From Christensenellaceae bacterium (lineage in GTDB: Bacteria; Bacillota; Clostridia; Christensenellales; Aristaeellaceae), in assembly GCA_017881705.1 (NCBI GenBank), contig JADGQP010000110.1, positions 1-17,367 of the forward strand: a stretch of DNA of 17,367 bases, written 5' to 3'. The notes beneath the pieces were generated by a model. That model saw only the letters and a list, made by a program, of their open reading frames with translations, was not told the origin of the DNA and did not search any database. Position 1 is the first letter of the stretch; each line of letters starts with the position of its first letter. Positions 1 to 7,391 of the stretch are shown here, piece by piece. Made by a program: the position numbers and the translations under genes.

Positions 1-67
1 CCTTCCGATATAAACCCCAGCACAACAACATTTTCAATTCCGCATACATATTGGAGGAGGAACCATC

Positions 68-1903
68 ATGAGCAAAATTATCGGTATCGACCTTGGAACC
101 ACTAACAGCTGCGTCGCCGTACTCGAAGGCGGCGAGCCTGTCGTTATCCCTAACGCGGAAGGCGCGCGCACCACGCCGTCCGTCGTCGCCTTCACCAAAG
201 AGGGCGAGCGCCTGGTTGGCCAGATTGCCAAACGCCAGGCCATTACCAACCCCGACCGCACCATCATGTCCATCAAGCGCGATATGGGTTCCAATCGCAA
301 GGTGAACATCGACGATAAAAGCTACACCCCGCAGGAAATCAGCGCGATGATCCTGCAAAAGCTCAAGACCGACGCGGAAGCCTACCTGGGCGATAAAGTT
401 ACCCAGGCGGTCATCACCGTGCCCGCCTATTTCAGCGACAGTCAGCGCCAGGCCACCAAGGATGCGGGCCGTATCGCCGGGCTGGAAGTGCTGCGCATCA
501 TCAACGAGCCAACCGCTGCGTCCCTGGCCTATGGCCTGGACAAGCAGGGCAGCCAGAAGATTCTGGTTTACGACCTGGGCGGAGGCACGTTTGACATAAG
601 TCTGCTGGAAATCGGCGACGGCGTGTTTGAAGTGCTGGCTACCAACGGCAACAACCGCCTGGGCGGCGATGATTTCGACGAACGTATTATCAACTGGATC
701 GTCGACAGTTTCAAAAAGGAAAACGGCATCGACCTCAAGCAGGATCGTATGGCCTACCAGCGCTTGAAAGAAGCTGCTGAAAAAGCGAAGATCGACCTGT
801 CCGGCGTGATGACCGCCAACATCAACTTGCCTTTTATCACCAGCGACCAGAACGGCCCCAAGCATCTGGACATGACGCTGACCCGCGCCAAGTTTGACGA
901 GCTGACCGCCGACCTGGTGGAAATGACCATTGAACCGATGAACAAGGCGCTGAAAGACGCCAACCTCTCCACCGACCAGATCGATAAGGTCATTCTGGTG
1001 GGCGGCTCCTCCCGTACCCCCGCGGTACAGACGGCCGTTAAGAAAGTCACCGGCAAAGACCCCTTCAAGGGCATTAACCCGGACGAATGCGTCGCTATTG
1101 GCGCGGCCATCCAGGGCGGCGTGCTGGGCGGCGAAGTGAAGGACGTTCTGCTTTTGGACGTCACCCCGCTTTCGCTGGGTCTGGAAACCGAAGGCCACAT
1201 TTTCACCAAGCTGATTGAGCGCAACACCACCATCCCCACCAGCAAGAGCCAGGTATTCTCCACCGCTGCGGATGGGCAGACCACCGTGGAAATCCACGTG
1301 CTGCAAGGCGAACGTCCCATGGCGTACGATAACAAGACCCTCGGCCGCTTCCAGCTTACGGGCATCCCGCCCGCGCCGCGCGGCGTGCCGCAGATTGAAG
1401 TTACCTTTAACATCGACCGTAACGGCATCGTCAACGTGTCCGCTAAGGACAAAGGCACCAACAACGAGCAGAAGATTACCATTTCTGCCTCCACCAACAT
1501 GTCGGAGGATGAGATCCAGAAGCGTGTGAAGGAAGCCGAGCAGTTTGCCGAGGAAGACAAGAAACACCGCGAAGAAGTGGAAACCGTCAACCGCGCCGAC
1601 AACCTGATCTACGACTTGGAGAAGCAACTGCGTGACAACGAAAGCAAGCTCTCCGCCGAGGATAAGGCGACCATCGAAAGCTCGATCGCGGATTTCAAGA
1701 AGGTACGCGAAACCAACGATGCCGGGCAGATCAAGAGCGCCATGGAAGCGTTGACACAAAAGGTGTACGCGATCTTTGGAAAGCTCTACCAGCAGGAAGG
1801 CGGCCCGCAGGGTGGCGCGCCCGACATGGGCGGCTCGGCCGGCGGCGAACAGCCGACGCAAAACGACGATGGCACCGTGAATACCGATTACGACGTGAAA
1901 TAA
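68..1903 (+). CDS. dnaK: Molecular chaperone DnaK (Hsp70)
   Basis: This is a cytoplasmic Hsp70 that binds exposed hydrophobic segments of client proteins under ATP control, working with DnaJ and GrpE. The 611-aa product has the phosphate-1 motif IGIDLGTTNSC (residues 5-15), the connect/phosphate region NEPTAASLAYG (146-156), phosphate-2 DLGGGTFD (169-176), adenosine motif VGGSSRTP (311-318) and the interdomain linker VLLLDVTPL (360-368). A beta-sandwich and helical lid follow, then a Gly/Gln-rich tail ending NTDYDVK. The nucleotide-binding domain lacks the insertion typical of Gram-negative DnaK, which fits a Firmicute. The ATG start is preceded by a strong GGAGGAGG site at about 52-59. grpE and hrcA would be expected upstream, outside the window. 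No CIRCE-type operator is visible in the 67 bases before the gene. The identification is secure. Confidence 0.99.
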   Translation: MSKIIGIDLGTTNSCVAVLEGGEPVVIPNAEGARTTPSVVAFTKEGERLVGQIAKRQAITNPDRTIMSIKRDMGSNRKVNIDDKSYTPQEISAMILQKLKTDAEAYLGDKVTQAVITVPAYFSDSQRQATKDAGRIAGLEVLRIINEPTAASLAYGLDKQGSQKILVYDLGGGTFDISLLEIGDGVFEVLATNGNNRLGGDDFDERIINWIVDSFKKENGIDLKQDRMAYQRLKEAAEKAKIDLSGVMTANINLPFITSDQNGPKHLDMTLTRAKFDELTADLVEMTIEPMNKALKDANLSTDQIDKVILVGGSSRTPAVQTAVKKVTGKDPFKGINPDECVAIGAAIQGGVLGGEVKDVLLLDVTPLSLGLETEGHIFTKLIERNTTIPTSKSQVFSTAADGQTTVEIHVLQGERPMAYDNKTLGRFQLTGIPPAPRGVPQIEVTFNIDRNGIVNVSAKDKGTNNEQKITISASTNMSEDEIQKRVKEAEQFAEEDKKHREEVETVNRADNLIYDLEKQLRDNESKLSAEDKATIESSIADFKKVRETNDAGQIKSAMEALTQKVYAIFGKLYQQEGGPQGGAPDMGGSAGGEQPTQNDDGTVNTDYDVK

Positions 1904-2156
1904 CGGTCGCGCGGGCGGTCGCTAAAGCTCCCTTTGGGGAAGGGATTGAGATCCCCTCCCCCAACCTTCCCCTTTGGGAAGGAACGAAGGGAATACGTGG
2001 ATACACGAGGAACGGGTTGGGAAACGGCGGTGAAAGCCGTGGTTTTGAATGGTAAAAAAGAAGTTTGATACGCCTTGGGGCCGGAAACGGCCCCGGGGTG
2101 TAAACTCATCAAAGTGGCTTGCCCACTTTTTTGAAGTGTTGTAAGTAGGTGAGCAT
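1904..2156 (+). other. dnaK-dnaJ intergenic region with serial hairpins
   Basis: This gap of 253 nt is long for a dnaK-dnaJ pair and contains no credible gene. Four structures can be read. A purine/pyrimidine-rich stretch at about 1926-1960 can partly self-pair (GGGAT/ATCCC around 1943-1955). A perfect 7-bp hairpin CCTTCCC/GGGAAGG lies at 1965-1982. A strong GC hairpin with a GAAA loop lies at 2073-2098, with a core of GGGGCCG/CGGCCCC. An AAAGTGG/CCACTTT hairpin running into a T tract lies at 2111-2132. The array would slow or stop polymerase leaving dnaK, or protect the 3' end of the dnaK message. I see no convincing promoter in the gap. Confidence 0.6.
2111..2132 (+). terminator. Intrinsic terminator between dnaK and dnaJ
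   Basis: AAAGTGG (2111-2117) pairs with CCACTTT (2123-2129) across a 5-nt loop, and the T run extends to 2132. The A-rich left arm makes it potentially bidirectional. Its stem closely resembles the terminator-like hairpins downstream of rho (10569-10593 and 10698-10722). Because dnaJ starts only 25 nt later, it more likely attenuates read-through than ends the operon completely. Confidence 0.55.
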
Positions 2157-3281
2157 TTGGCAAAACGCGATTATTACGATGTGCTGGGCGTGCCTAAAAC
2201 GGCCACCGATGCCGAAATAAAAAGCGCATACCGTAAAAAGGCCAAGGAATGCCATCCCGATCTGAACCAGACCGATAAGACCGCCGAAACGCGTTTTAAG
2301 GAGCTTAACGAAGCCAACGAAGTGCTAAGCGATCCGGATAAACGCGCCAAGTACGACCAGTATGGTTTCGACGGTCCCATCGCACAGGGCTTCGGCGGCG
2401 CGGGAACAGGCGATTTCGGCGGCTTCAGCGGCTTTGGGGATTTCGGTAACATCTTCGATTCGATTTTCGGCAGCGGTGCGGGCGGCGCCACCCGCAGGGA
2501 CGGCGCTTCGCAGGGCGACGACCTGCGCCATGATATCGCCGTCAGCTTTGAGGAAGCCGCAGCCGGCTGCCAAAAAACGTTTGAATTTATCCGCAATGAA
2601 AACTGCGATACCTGCGGCGGCACCGGCGCCAAGCCCGGAACCTCCGCGCAGACCTGCCCCATGTGCCACGGAACCGGCCAGGTACGCCAAAGCGGCGGGT
2701 TTATGGTTACGGTTCGCACCTGCCCCACTTGCCACGGCGAAGGCAAGATCGTCAAGGAAAAATGCGCGGATTGTTCGGGTACCGGCCGCGTACGCAAACG
2801 CCGCACCGCTACGGTTAAAATTCCCGCGGGTATCGACGACGGACAAACCATCGTGATGCGCGGGCAGGGCGAACCCGGTGCCCGCGGCGGTCCGGCTGGA
2901 GATTTGTATGTGCGCGTATCGGTACGGCCGCATAAGCTGTTTAAACGTGAGGGGACGACGCTGCTTTTGGATTTGCCCATAACCCTTTCGCAGGCGGCGT
3001 TGGGCGCGGAAATTGATGTGCCGACCTTGAACAAGACCGTAAAATACCGCATCCCCGAAGGCACGCAAAACGACTCAGAATTCCGCCTGAAAGGCTACGG
3101 ATTGCCTAGCCTGCGCGGCGGGGGAAACGGCGATTTGCTGCTGCGGGTAAAGGTGGAAGTGCCCCGAAAACTCAGCGAGAAGCAAAAGGAACTGCTCCGT
3201 CAGTTTGAAAACAGCCTGACGGGTAAAGAATACGAGAATAAGAAATCCTTTGTGGATAAACTGAAAGGCATGTTCCCGTAA
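2157..3281 (+). CDS. dnaJ: Chaperone protein DnaJ (Hsp40)
   Basis: This is the co-chaperone that delivers unfolded proteins to DnaK and stimulates its ATPase. The 374-aa type I DnaJ has a J domain at about 4-68 with the HPD motif at 33-35. A Gly/Phe-rich linker (about 73-115) and the zinc domain follow. The zinc domain has all four CxxCxGxG modules: C150/C153, C167/C170, C189/C192 and C203/C206. The C-terminal substrate-binding domains complete the protein. The start is TTG at 2157 (giving MAKRDYYDVLG), preceded by AGGTGAG about 4 nt upstream. This matches the conserved N-terminus of the family. It lies in the normal position after dnaK but behind a terminator-like hairpin, so its level may be set below that of DnaK. 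Confidence 0.98.
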   Translation: MAKRDYYDVLGVPKTATDAEIKSAYRKKAKECHPDLNQTDKTAETRFKELNEANEVLSDPDKRAKYDQYGFDGPIAQGFGGAGTGDFGGFSGFGDFGNIFDSIFGSGAGGATRRDGASQGDDLRHDIAVSFEEAAAGCQKTFEFIRNENCDTCGGTGAKPGTSAQTCPMCHGTGQVRQSGGFMVTVRTCPTCHGEGKIVKEKCADCSGTGRVRKRRTATVKIPAGIDDGQTIVMRGQGEPGARGGPAGDLYVRVSVRPHKLFKREGTTLLLDLPITLSQAALGAEIDVPTLNKTVKYRIPEGTQNDSEFRLKGYGLPSLRGGGNGDLLLRVKVEVPRKLSEKQKELLRQFENSLTGKEYENKKSFVDKLKGMFP

Positions 3282-3302
3282 GAAACATGCCCATACGACC
3301 GG

Positions 3303-3343
3303 CAGGGGATGCTGCTTCGCGGCTTGCGCGTCGGCATCCCCTG
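3303..3343 (+). repeat. Inverted repeat in the dnaJ-prmA gap
   Basis: CAGGGGATGC (3303-3312) and GCATCCCCTG (3334-3343) form a perfect 10-bp inverted repeat. The 21-nt loop contains a nested CGCG/CGCG pair (3318-3321 with 3327-3330). No T tract follows on the + strand, so it is not a standard intrinsic terminator for dnaJ. Its right arm lies between the -35 and -10 of a candidate prmA promoter, so it could be a leader or an operator-like site. Its function is unknown. Confidence 0.6.
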
Positions 3344-3352
3344 TGGTATGCT
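3324..3352 (+). promoter_or_regulatory. Candidate promoter for prmA-rsmE-mtaB
   Basis: TTGCGC (3324-3329), a 17-nt spacer and TATGCT (3347-3352) resemble a sigma-A promoter with imperfect hexamers. The position is suitable, 39 nt before the prmA start codon. The -35 sits in the loop of the inverted repeat at 3303-3343. This is only moderately convincing, because read-through from dnaJ is equally possible. Confidence 0.35.
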
Positions 3353-3390
3353 ACTTCGGATTGAAACGCGTTTGCAGAGGGGGCCGCCGG

Positions 3391-4347
3391 ATGAATTGGT
3401 GCGAAGTGATTGTGCATACCACAAGCGCGGGCAGCGATGTGGTAAGCGATTGGTTAATCCGTTTTGGCGCTGCCGGAACGGAGATTGTCGACCGCGCGGA
3501 TGTGCCCGACCCCGCCAAGCCTGGCGTATACTGGGAATTATACGACCCTAAAATGCTGGCCGCTATGCCGGAGGACGTGCTGGTAAAAGGTTGGTTTGCG
3601 CAAAACGAACAAACGCGCGATATGCTTACCAACCTGCGCGCGCAGCTTGCCGAACTGGCTAATGGGGATGGAAGCGTCGATTTTGGGACGCTTACCATGG
3701 AGATTCTCAACGTGGCCGATGAGGACTGGGCGGAAAATTGGAAACGGTATTACAAGCCGTTTCGCATCGGCAGCCGTTTGGTTGTGAAACCCTCCTGGGA
3801 AGCGTTCGACCCTGCGCCGGATGACCTGGTGGTGGAACTGGATCCGGGTATGGCTTTCGGAACCGGCACGCACGAAACCACCAATATGTGCATGGAACTG
3901 CTGGAAACGTTTCTGCGCCCCGGTGACCGCGTGATGGACGTTGGCACGGGCAGCGGCATTTTAGCCATCGCCGCGGCAAGGCTGGGTGCGCAAAATGTGC
4001 TGGCTGTGGATATCGACCCCGACGCGGTAAAAGTAGCGCGCGAAAACGTGGAGCATAACGGCGTATCGCGACAGGTACGCGTGGTGCAGGGCGATTTGGT
4101 AAAAAGTGAGGCTATGCCCTGCGAACTGGCTGTAGCCAATATTGTGGCGGACGCAATCTGCATGCTGTGCGGGCCGCTGAAACGGCACCTTGTGGCGGGC
4201 GGGTTGCTGATTTGCTCCGGTATCATCCGCGAGCGGGAGAACGACGTGCTGACCGCCGTACAGTCGGAGGGATACGCCGTTGTGAAACGGGCGATGCGGG
4301 GCGAATGGGTTGCTCTTTGCCTGAGAAACGAGGATAGCCGTGCATAG
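3391..4347 (+). CDS. prmA: Ribosomal protein L11 methyltransferase PrmA
   Basis: PrmA uses S-adenosylmethionine to methylate ribosomal protein L11. The protein is 318 aa from the ATG at 3391. An in-frame GTG at 3343 would add 16 residues, but I prefer 3391 because MNWCEVIV matches the usual PrmA N-terminus and a GAGGGGG site lies just upstream. An N-terminal substrate-recognition domain (about 1-95) is followed by the Rossmann methyltransferase domain. Visible motifs are DPGMAFGTGTHETT (151-164), SAM motif I DVGTGSGILAIAA (183-195), an acidic VDID (206-209) and VANIVAD (248-254), the NIxA-type catalytic loop. It overlaps rsmE by 8 nt, so the two are probably translationally coupled. This gene commonly follows dnaJ in Firmicutes. 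Confidence 0.97.
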   Translation: MNWCEVIVHTTSAGSDVVSDWLIRFGAAGTEIVDRADVPDPAKPGVYWELYDPKMLAAMPEDVLVKGWFAQNEQTRDMLTNLRAQLAELANGDGSVDFGTLTMEILNVADEDWAENWKRYYKPFRIGSRLVVKPSWEAFDPAPDDLVVELDPGMAFGTGTHETTNMCMELLETFLRPGDRVMDVGTGSGILAIAAARLGAQNVLAVDIDPDAVKVARENVEHNGVSRQVRVVQGDLVKSEAMPCELAVANIVADAICMLCGPLKRHLVAGGLLICSGIIRERENDVLTAVQSEGYAVVKRAMRGEWVALCLRNEDSRA

Positions 4348-5086
4348 GTGTTGGCTTGGGGAAAGCGGGCCGCTTGCGCAGGGAGAGTTGGTTACGCTTT
4401 CACCGCAGGAAAGCGCGCACGTCGCGCGAGTGCTGCGTATGAAAGCGGGCGAAAAGGTGCAGCTGATCGCCGCCGAACGCCTCTACGAAGGCGAGCTGGT
4501 TCTGCCCGACCCGCAGGCGGCGCGCGTGCGTGTGCTTTTAGCGCTCCCGTCGCCGGAACCGTCGGTGCGCGTTACGCTGATCCAGGGCCTTCCCAAGCTG
4601 GATAAAATGGAGTGGATTGTGCAGAAAGCGACGGAACTGGGCGTTTGGGATATTCTTCCTGTGGAAATGGAACGCTCGGTAGCGCGCGCGGACGGAGATA
4701 AAAAGGGCGAACGCTTCAACCGTATCGCGTTGGAAGCCGCCAAGCAGAGCGGGCGTGCGCACGTGCCGCAGGTGCTGCCCATGTGCGGTGGCAAGGGCGC
4801 GGCAGATTATTTGAAAGAAGTCGGCATGGACGCCGTTTTCGTTGCTTGGGAGGAAGAGGGCGCGCTGACGCTGAGCCGCGCGCTGCAAACATTGCTTCTG
4901 GAAAAGCCGAAACCTGAAAAGATCGCGGTGATCATCGGGCCGGAAGGCGGCATAGACGCGAAGGAAATTGAGCTATTCCGGGGCTTGGGCGCACGCTGCG
5001 TAACGCTGGGTAAACGCATTTTACGCACGGAAACCGCCGGCCTATGCGCGTTGGCTGTAACCATGAGCGTTTTCGGGGAGATGTAA
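4340..5086 (+). CDS. rsmE: 16S rRNA (uracil1498-N3)-methyltransferase RsmE
   Basis: RsmE is a SPOUT-fold enzyme that methylates N3 of U1498 in 16S rRNA, using SAM. The 248-aa protein has an N-terminal PUA-like RNA-binding region (about 1-70). The knotted catalytic domain carries LPKLDKMEWIVQKATELGV (84-102), IGPEGGI (199-205) and LGKRILRTETA (223-233), all diagnostic of the family. The start is GTG at 4340 inside the end of prmA, with AGGATAG just upstream acting as the ribosome site. An alternative start would remove conserved N-terminal sequence. The gap to mtaB is only one base, so the genes are co-transcribed. Confidence 0.96.
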   Translation: MHRCWLGESGPLAQGELVTLSPQESAHVARVLRMKAGEKVQLIAAERLYEGELVLPDPQAARVRVLLALPSPEPSVRVTLIQGLPKLDKMEWIVQKATELGVWDILPVEMERSVARADGDKKGERFNRIALEAAKQSGRAHVPQVLPMCGGKGAADYLKEVGMDAVFVAWEEEGALTLSRALQTLLLEKPKPEKIAVIIGPEGGIDAKEIELFRGLGARCVTLGKRILRTETAGLCALAVTMSVFGEM

Positions 5087-5087
5087 C

Positions 5088-6386
5088 ATGCCTAGGACTG
5101 TGCGGTTTTATACTTTGGGCTGCAAGGTGAACCAGTACGACAGTGAAGCGATGCTGGAGGAATTTCTGCGCCGCGGCTATGTGAACGCGCTGCAGGGCAT
5201 GCCCGCGGACGTGTGCGTGGTGAATACCTGCACCGTTACGGGCACGGGCGACCAGAAAAGCCTGCAGGCGGCCAGACGCCTAAAGCGCCAGAACCCGCAG
5301 GGAGAGCTGATTGTTTGCGGCTGCCTGGCGCAGCGCATGGGTGAAACGTTAAGGAACACAGGCGCGCGGCTGATACTGGGCACTCAATATCGCGCGCAGG
5401 TGGTTGCGCTTTTTGAAAAGGCGATGGCGGAAAACTGCCAGATCGTTGCGGTGGACAGCCTGCAAAGCGCGGCGTTTGAGCCGCTTTCCATCCATGCGCA
5501 CGAAGGGCATACCCGCGCTGTGATGAAAATACAGGAAGGCTGTGACAACCGCTGCACCTATTGCGTAATTCCCTCCGTTCGCGGTGGAGTGCGCTCGCGC
5601 CCCGTTGCGGAGATTCGCACCGAGGCTCAGGCGCTGGCCGACGCGGGCTTTTCCGAACTGGTGCTGACCGGCATCCACCTGACCAGCTACGGGCGCGACC
5701 TGGAAGGTAAGCCGACGCTGATGGACGCGGCGGCCGCGGCGCACGGAGCGCGGGGCGTGGAGCGTATCCGCCTGGGGTCGCTGGAACCTGTGGCTGTAAA
5801 CGACGCGTTCGTTGCGGGCGCGCTGGCGCTGCCCAAGCTCTGCCCGCAGTTTCATCTGGCGCTGCAAAGCGGCAGCGACCCGGTGCTCGCCCGCATGAAG
5901 CGCCGTTATAACACGGCGCAGTTTATGGCCGCTGTGGAAAAACTGCGCCTGGCATTTCCGGACGCGGCCTTCACCACGGATGTGATCGTGGGTTTTCCCG
6001 GGGAAACGGAAGAGGAATTTGAACAAACCGAGGCGTTTTGCCAGCGGGTAGGTTTTTTAAAACTGCATGTGTTTCCCTTTAGCCCCCGTGAAGGCACGCC
6101 CGCGGCGGAGATGCCCATGCAGGTTCCAGAGCCTTTGAAGGCGGAGCGCGTACACAGGCTGATTGCCGTGGGGGAGCACCTTTCCACCGCCTACCGTACG
6201 GGTCTGCTCGGCCGGACGCTGCCGGTACTGCTGGAGGAAATGGCGGGCAACGGAACCTTTGGCGGCTACACCCCGCAGTACGTACACGTAACCTGTAAGG
6301 GCGGCCAGCACGGGCAAATTGTAAACGTGCGCTTTACCGGGCTTACCAAAGAAGGAATGACGGGCGAGCTTGTGGAAACCCTGTAG
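5088..6386 (+). CDS. mtaB: tRNA t6A37 C2-methylthiotransferase MtaB
   Basis: MtaB is a radical-SAM methylthiotransferase that converts t6A at tRNA position 37 to ms2t6A. The 432-aa product has the N-terminal UPF0004 domain, starting YTLGCKVNQYDSEA. Its three auxiliary cluster cysteines are at C12, C48 and C79. The radical-SAM CxxxCxxC motif is C152/C156/C159 (CDNRCTYC). A C-terminal TRAM RNA-binding domain covers about 370-432. TLGCKVNQ and the close similarity to B. subtilis YqeV favour MtaB over MiaB or RimO. The ATG start is one base after the rsmE stop, with GGGGAGATGTAAC overlapping it as the ribosome site. It is the third cistron of prmA-rsmE-mtaB. Confidence 0.96.
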   Translation: MPRTVRFYTLGCKVNQYDSEAMLEEFLRRGYVNALQGMPADVCVVNTCTVTGTGDQKSLQAARRLKRQNPQGELIVCGCLAQRMGETLRNTGARLILGTQYRAQVVALFEKAMAENCQIVAVDSLQSAAFEPLSIHAHEGHTRAVMKIQEGCDNRCTYCVIPSVRGGVRSRPVAEIRTEAQALADAGFSELVLTGIHLTSYGRDLEGKPTLMDAAAAAHGARGVERIRLGSLEPVAVNDAFVAGALALPKLCPQFHLALQSGSDPVLARMKRRYNTAQFMAAVEKLRLAFPDAAFTTDVIVGFPGETEEEFEQTEAFCQRVGFLKLHVFPFSPREGTPAAEMPMQVPEPLKAERVHRLIAVGEHLSTAYRTGLLGRTLPVLLEEMAGNGTFGGYTPQYVHVTCKGGQHGQIVNVRFTGLTKEGMTGELVETL

Positions 6387-6417
6387 CAAACCGAAAACCC
6401 GAAGGAGGAACCGCGCG

Positions 6418-6762
6418 ATGGACGACTGTCTGTTTTGTAAAATTATTAAAGGTGACATCCCGTCCAATAAAATTTACGAGGATGAGGACACCTACGCGTT
6501 TTTCGATATTCACCCGCAAACCAGGGTACACGCGCTGGTCGTCAGCAAGCACCATATCCCCGACCTGGGGTACAACGCAGAGCTTTCCGACCACGAACTG
6601 GCCGCCTGTCTGCGCGCCTGCGCGGCGGTGGCTACACAGCTGGGCCTTGCGCAGGGAGGTTACCGTGTGGTGAACAACTGCGGCAAGGATGCCTGCCAAA
6701 CGGTGCAGCACCTGCATTTTCACATCCTGGGCGGCCAGCAGATGGCGGAGCGCATGGCGTAA
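6418..6762 (+). CDS. HIT-family nucleotide hydrolase (Hint-like)
   Basis: This 114-aa protein belongs to the histidine-triad superfamily, small enzymes that hydrolyse phosphoramidates and related nucleotide derivatives such as AMP-lysine or AMP-NH2. The in vivo substrate is not known. It shows the conserved start CLFCKIIKGDIPS with a possible metal-binding C4/C7 pair, the FFDIHPQTRVHALVVSKHH segment, and the catalytic triad HLHFH with H98, H100 and H102. Length and order fit the Hint/HinT branch. I chose the ATG at 6418, rather than an in-frame start at 6370, because GAAGGAGG lies 8 nt upstream and the conserved N-terminus begins there. It lies 31 nt after mtaB and is probably in the same transcript. 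Confidence 0.94.
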   Translation: MDDCLFCKIIKGDIPSNKIYEDEDTYAFFDIHPQTRVHALVVSKHHIPDLGYNAELSDHELAACLRACAAVATQLGLAQGGYRVVNNCGKDACQTVQHLHFHILGGQQMAERMA

Positions 6763-6809
6763 GCGCAGCTCGCCTGAAAACAGACGTTCGCGCGAGCCGC
6801 AACTTCCTG

Positions 6810-6838
6810 TTGACGGGGCGCAGACTTCGCTGTATAAT
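6810..6838 (+). promoter_or_regulatory. Near-consensus promoter of rpsU
   Basis: TTGACG (6810-6815), a 17-nt spacer and a perfect TATAAT (6833-6838) form a strong sigma-A-type promoter. Transcription would begin near 6845, giving a leader of about 76 nt before rpsU. This agrees with the high demand for a ribosomal protein. Confidence 0.85.
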
Positions 6839-6921
6839 ATCCGTATGGTCGTTGCACGCCCATTTATACCTATCCGCAGGGTCGGAGGGTCGCAGCGAGA
6901 TGAGCGAGGGGAGGGATAACA

Positions 6922-7095
6922 GTGTCCGAGGTACGCATCCGCGAAAATGAATCCCTGGAAAGCGCTCTTAAGCGGTTTAAACGTCAATGTGCTCGCACAG
7001 GTGTTTTGGCAGAGGCTCGCAAGCGCGAGCATTATGAAAAGCCCAGCGTGAAACGCAAGAAGAAAGCAGAAGCCGCTCGCAAGCGTAAATGGTAA
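6922..7095 (+). CDS. rpsU: 30S ribosomal protein S21
   Basis: S21 is a small basic component of the 30S subunit, near the mRNA exit/anti-Shine-Dalgarno region. The gene encodes 57 aa from a GTG start: SEVRIRENESLESALKRF at the N-terminus, then FKRQCARTGVLAEARKREHYEKPS. The Lys/Arg-rich tail KRKKKAEAARKRKW is typical of the family. GGGGAGGG lies about 5-12 nt upstream. Its length equals the usual 57-58 aa. It has its own strong promoter (6810-6838) and an intrinsic terminator directly after the stop, making a complete monocistronic unit. Its location downstream of mtaB agrees with the Firmicutes neighbourhood. The usual next gene, yqeY, is absent here. Confidence 0.97.
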   Translation: MSEVRIRENESLESALKRFKRQCARTGVLAEARKREHYEKPSVKRKKKAEAARKRKW

Positions 7096-7101
7096 TATCA
7101 T

Positions 7102-7137
7102 TCCCCTCTCCGTGAAAATCGGGGAGGGGGTTCTTTT
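7102..7137 (+). terminator. Intrinsic terminator of rpsU
   Basis: A long GC-rich stem pairs CCCCTCTCCG (7103-7112) with CGGGGAGGGG (7120-7129), with one G-U pair and a 7-nt loop. TTCTTTTTT follows. It starts 7 nt after the rpsU stop codon and is a textbook rho-independent terminator. Confidence 0.93.
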
Positions 7138-7306
7138 TTATACGGATACATCTGTAAAATAAATTCACCGATCCCGCGTGCGCATACTGAATCTGAATGG
7201 GCAGGAAACGAATCTGTCTATACGCGTAGGGATTGAATTAAAAAATGGAAATCGGGCGGTATAAACAAAGCTATACAGACACGGGGCGGGTTTTGCGTTC
7301 CCACGC

Positions 7307-7335
7307 TTGCCAAGGCACGCCATTTATGCTATGAT
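7307..7335 (+). promoter_or_regulatory. Probable promoter of the TRM11-like gene
   Basis: TTGCCA (7307-7312), a 17-nt spacer and TATGAT (7330-7335) precede the start codon at 7392 by 56 nt. It follows the rpsU terminator, so an independent promoter is needed here. The rest of the 7138-7391 gap is comparatively AT-rich and shows nothing else I can support. Confidence 0.6.
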
Positions 7336-7391
7336 ACAAACAAGAGCGAACGAATCCATCTGCATGTCATCCATCAGAAGAAAGGAATCCA

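Noticed and set aside
1..67. Heat-shock CIRCE operator before dnaK
   Set aside because: No TTAGCACTC/GAGTGCTAA-type inverted repeat is present. Such a site would normally precede hrcA or grpE upstream of this window.
754..1602. Long open frame of 282 codons on the - strand
   Set aside because: It lies wholly antisense to dnaK, has Ser/Arg/Thr-rich composition without motifs, and no ribosome site. It is a shadow of codon bias.
3343..3390. Upstream GTG start for prmA adding 16 residues
   Set aside because: The added sequence is not PrmA-like, overlaps the inverted repeat and promoter candidate, and the ATG at 3391 has a good ribosome site.
6343..7101. Open frame of 252 codons on the - strand
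   Set aside because: It covers the HIT gene, the rpsU promoter and rpsU in antisense. Those genes are secure, so this frame is spurious.
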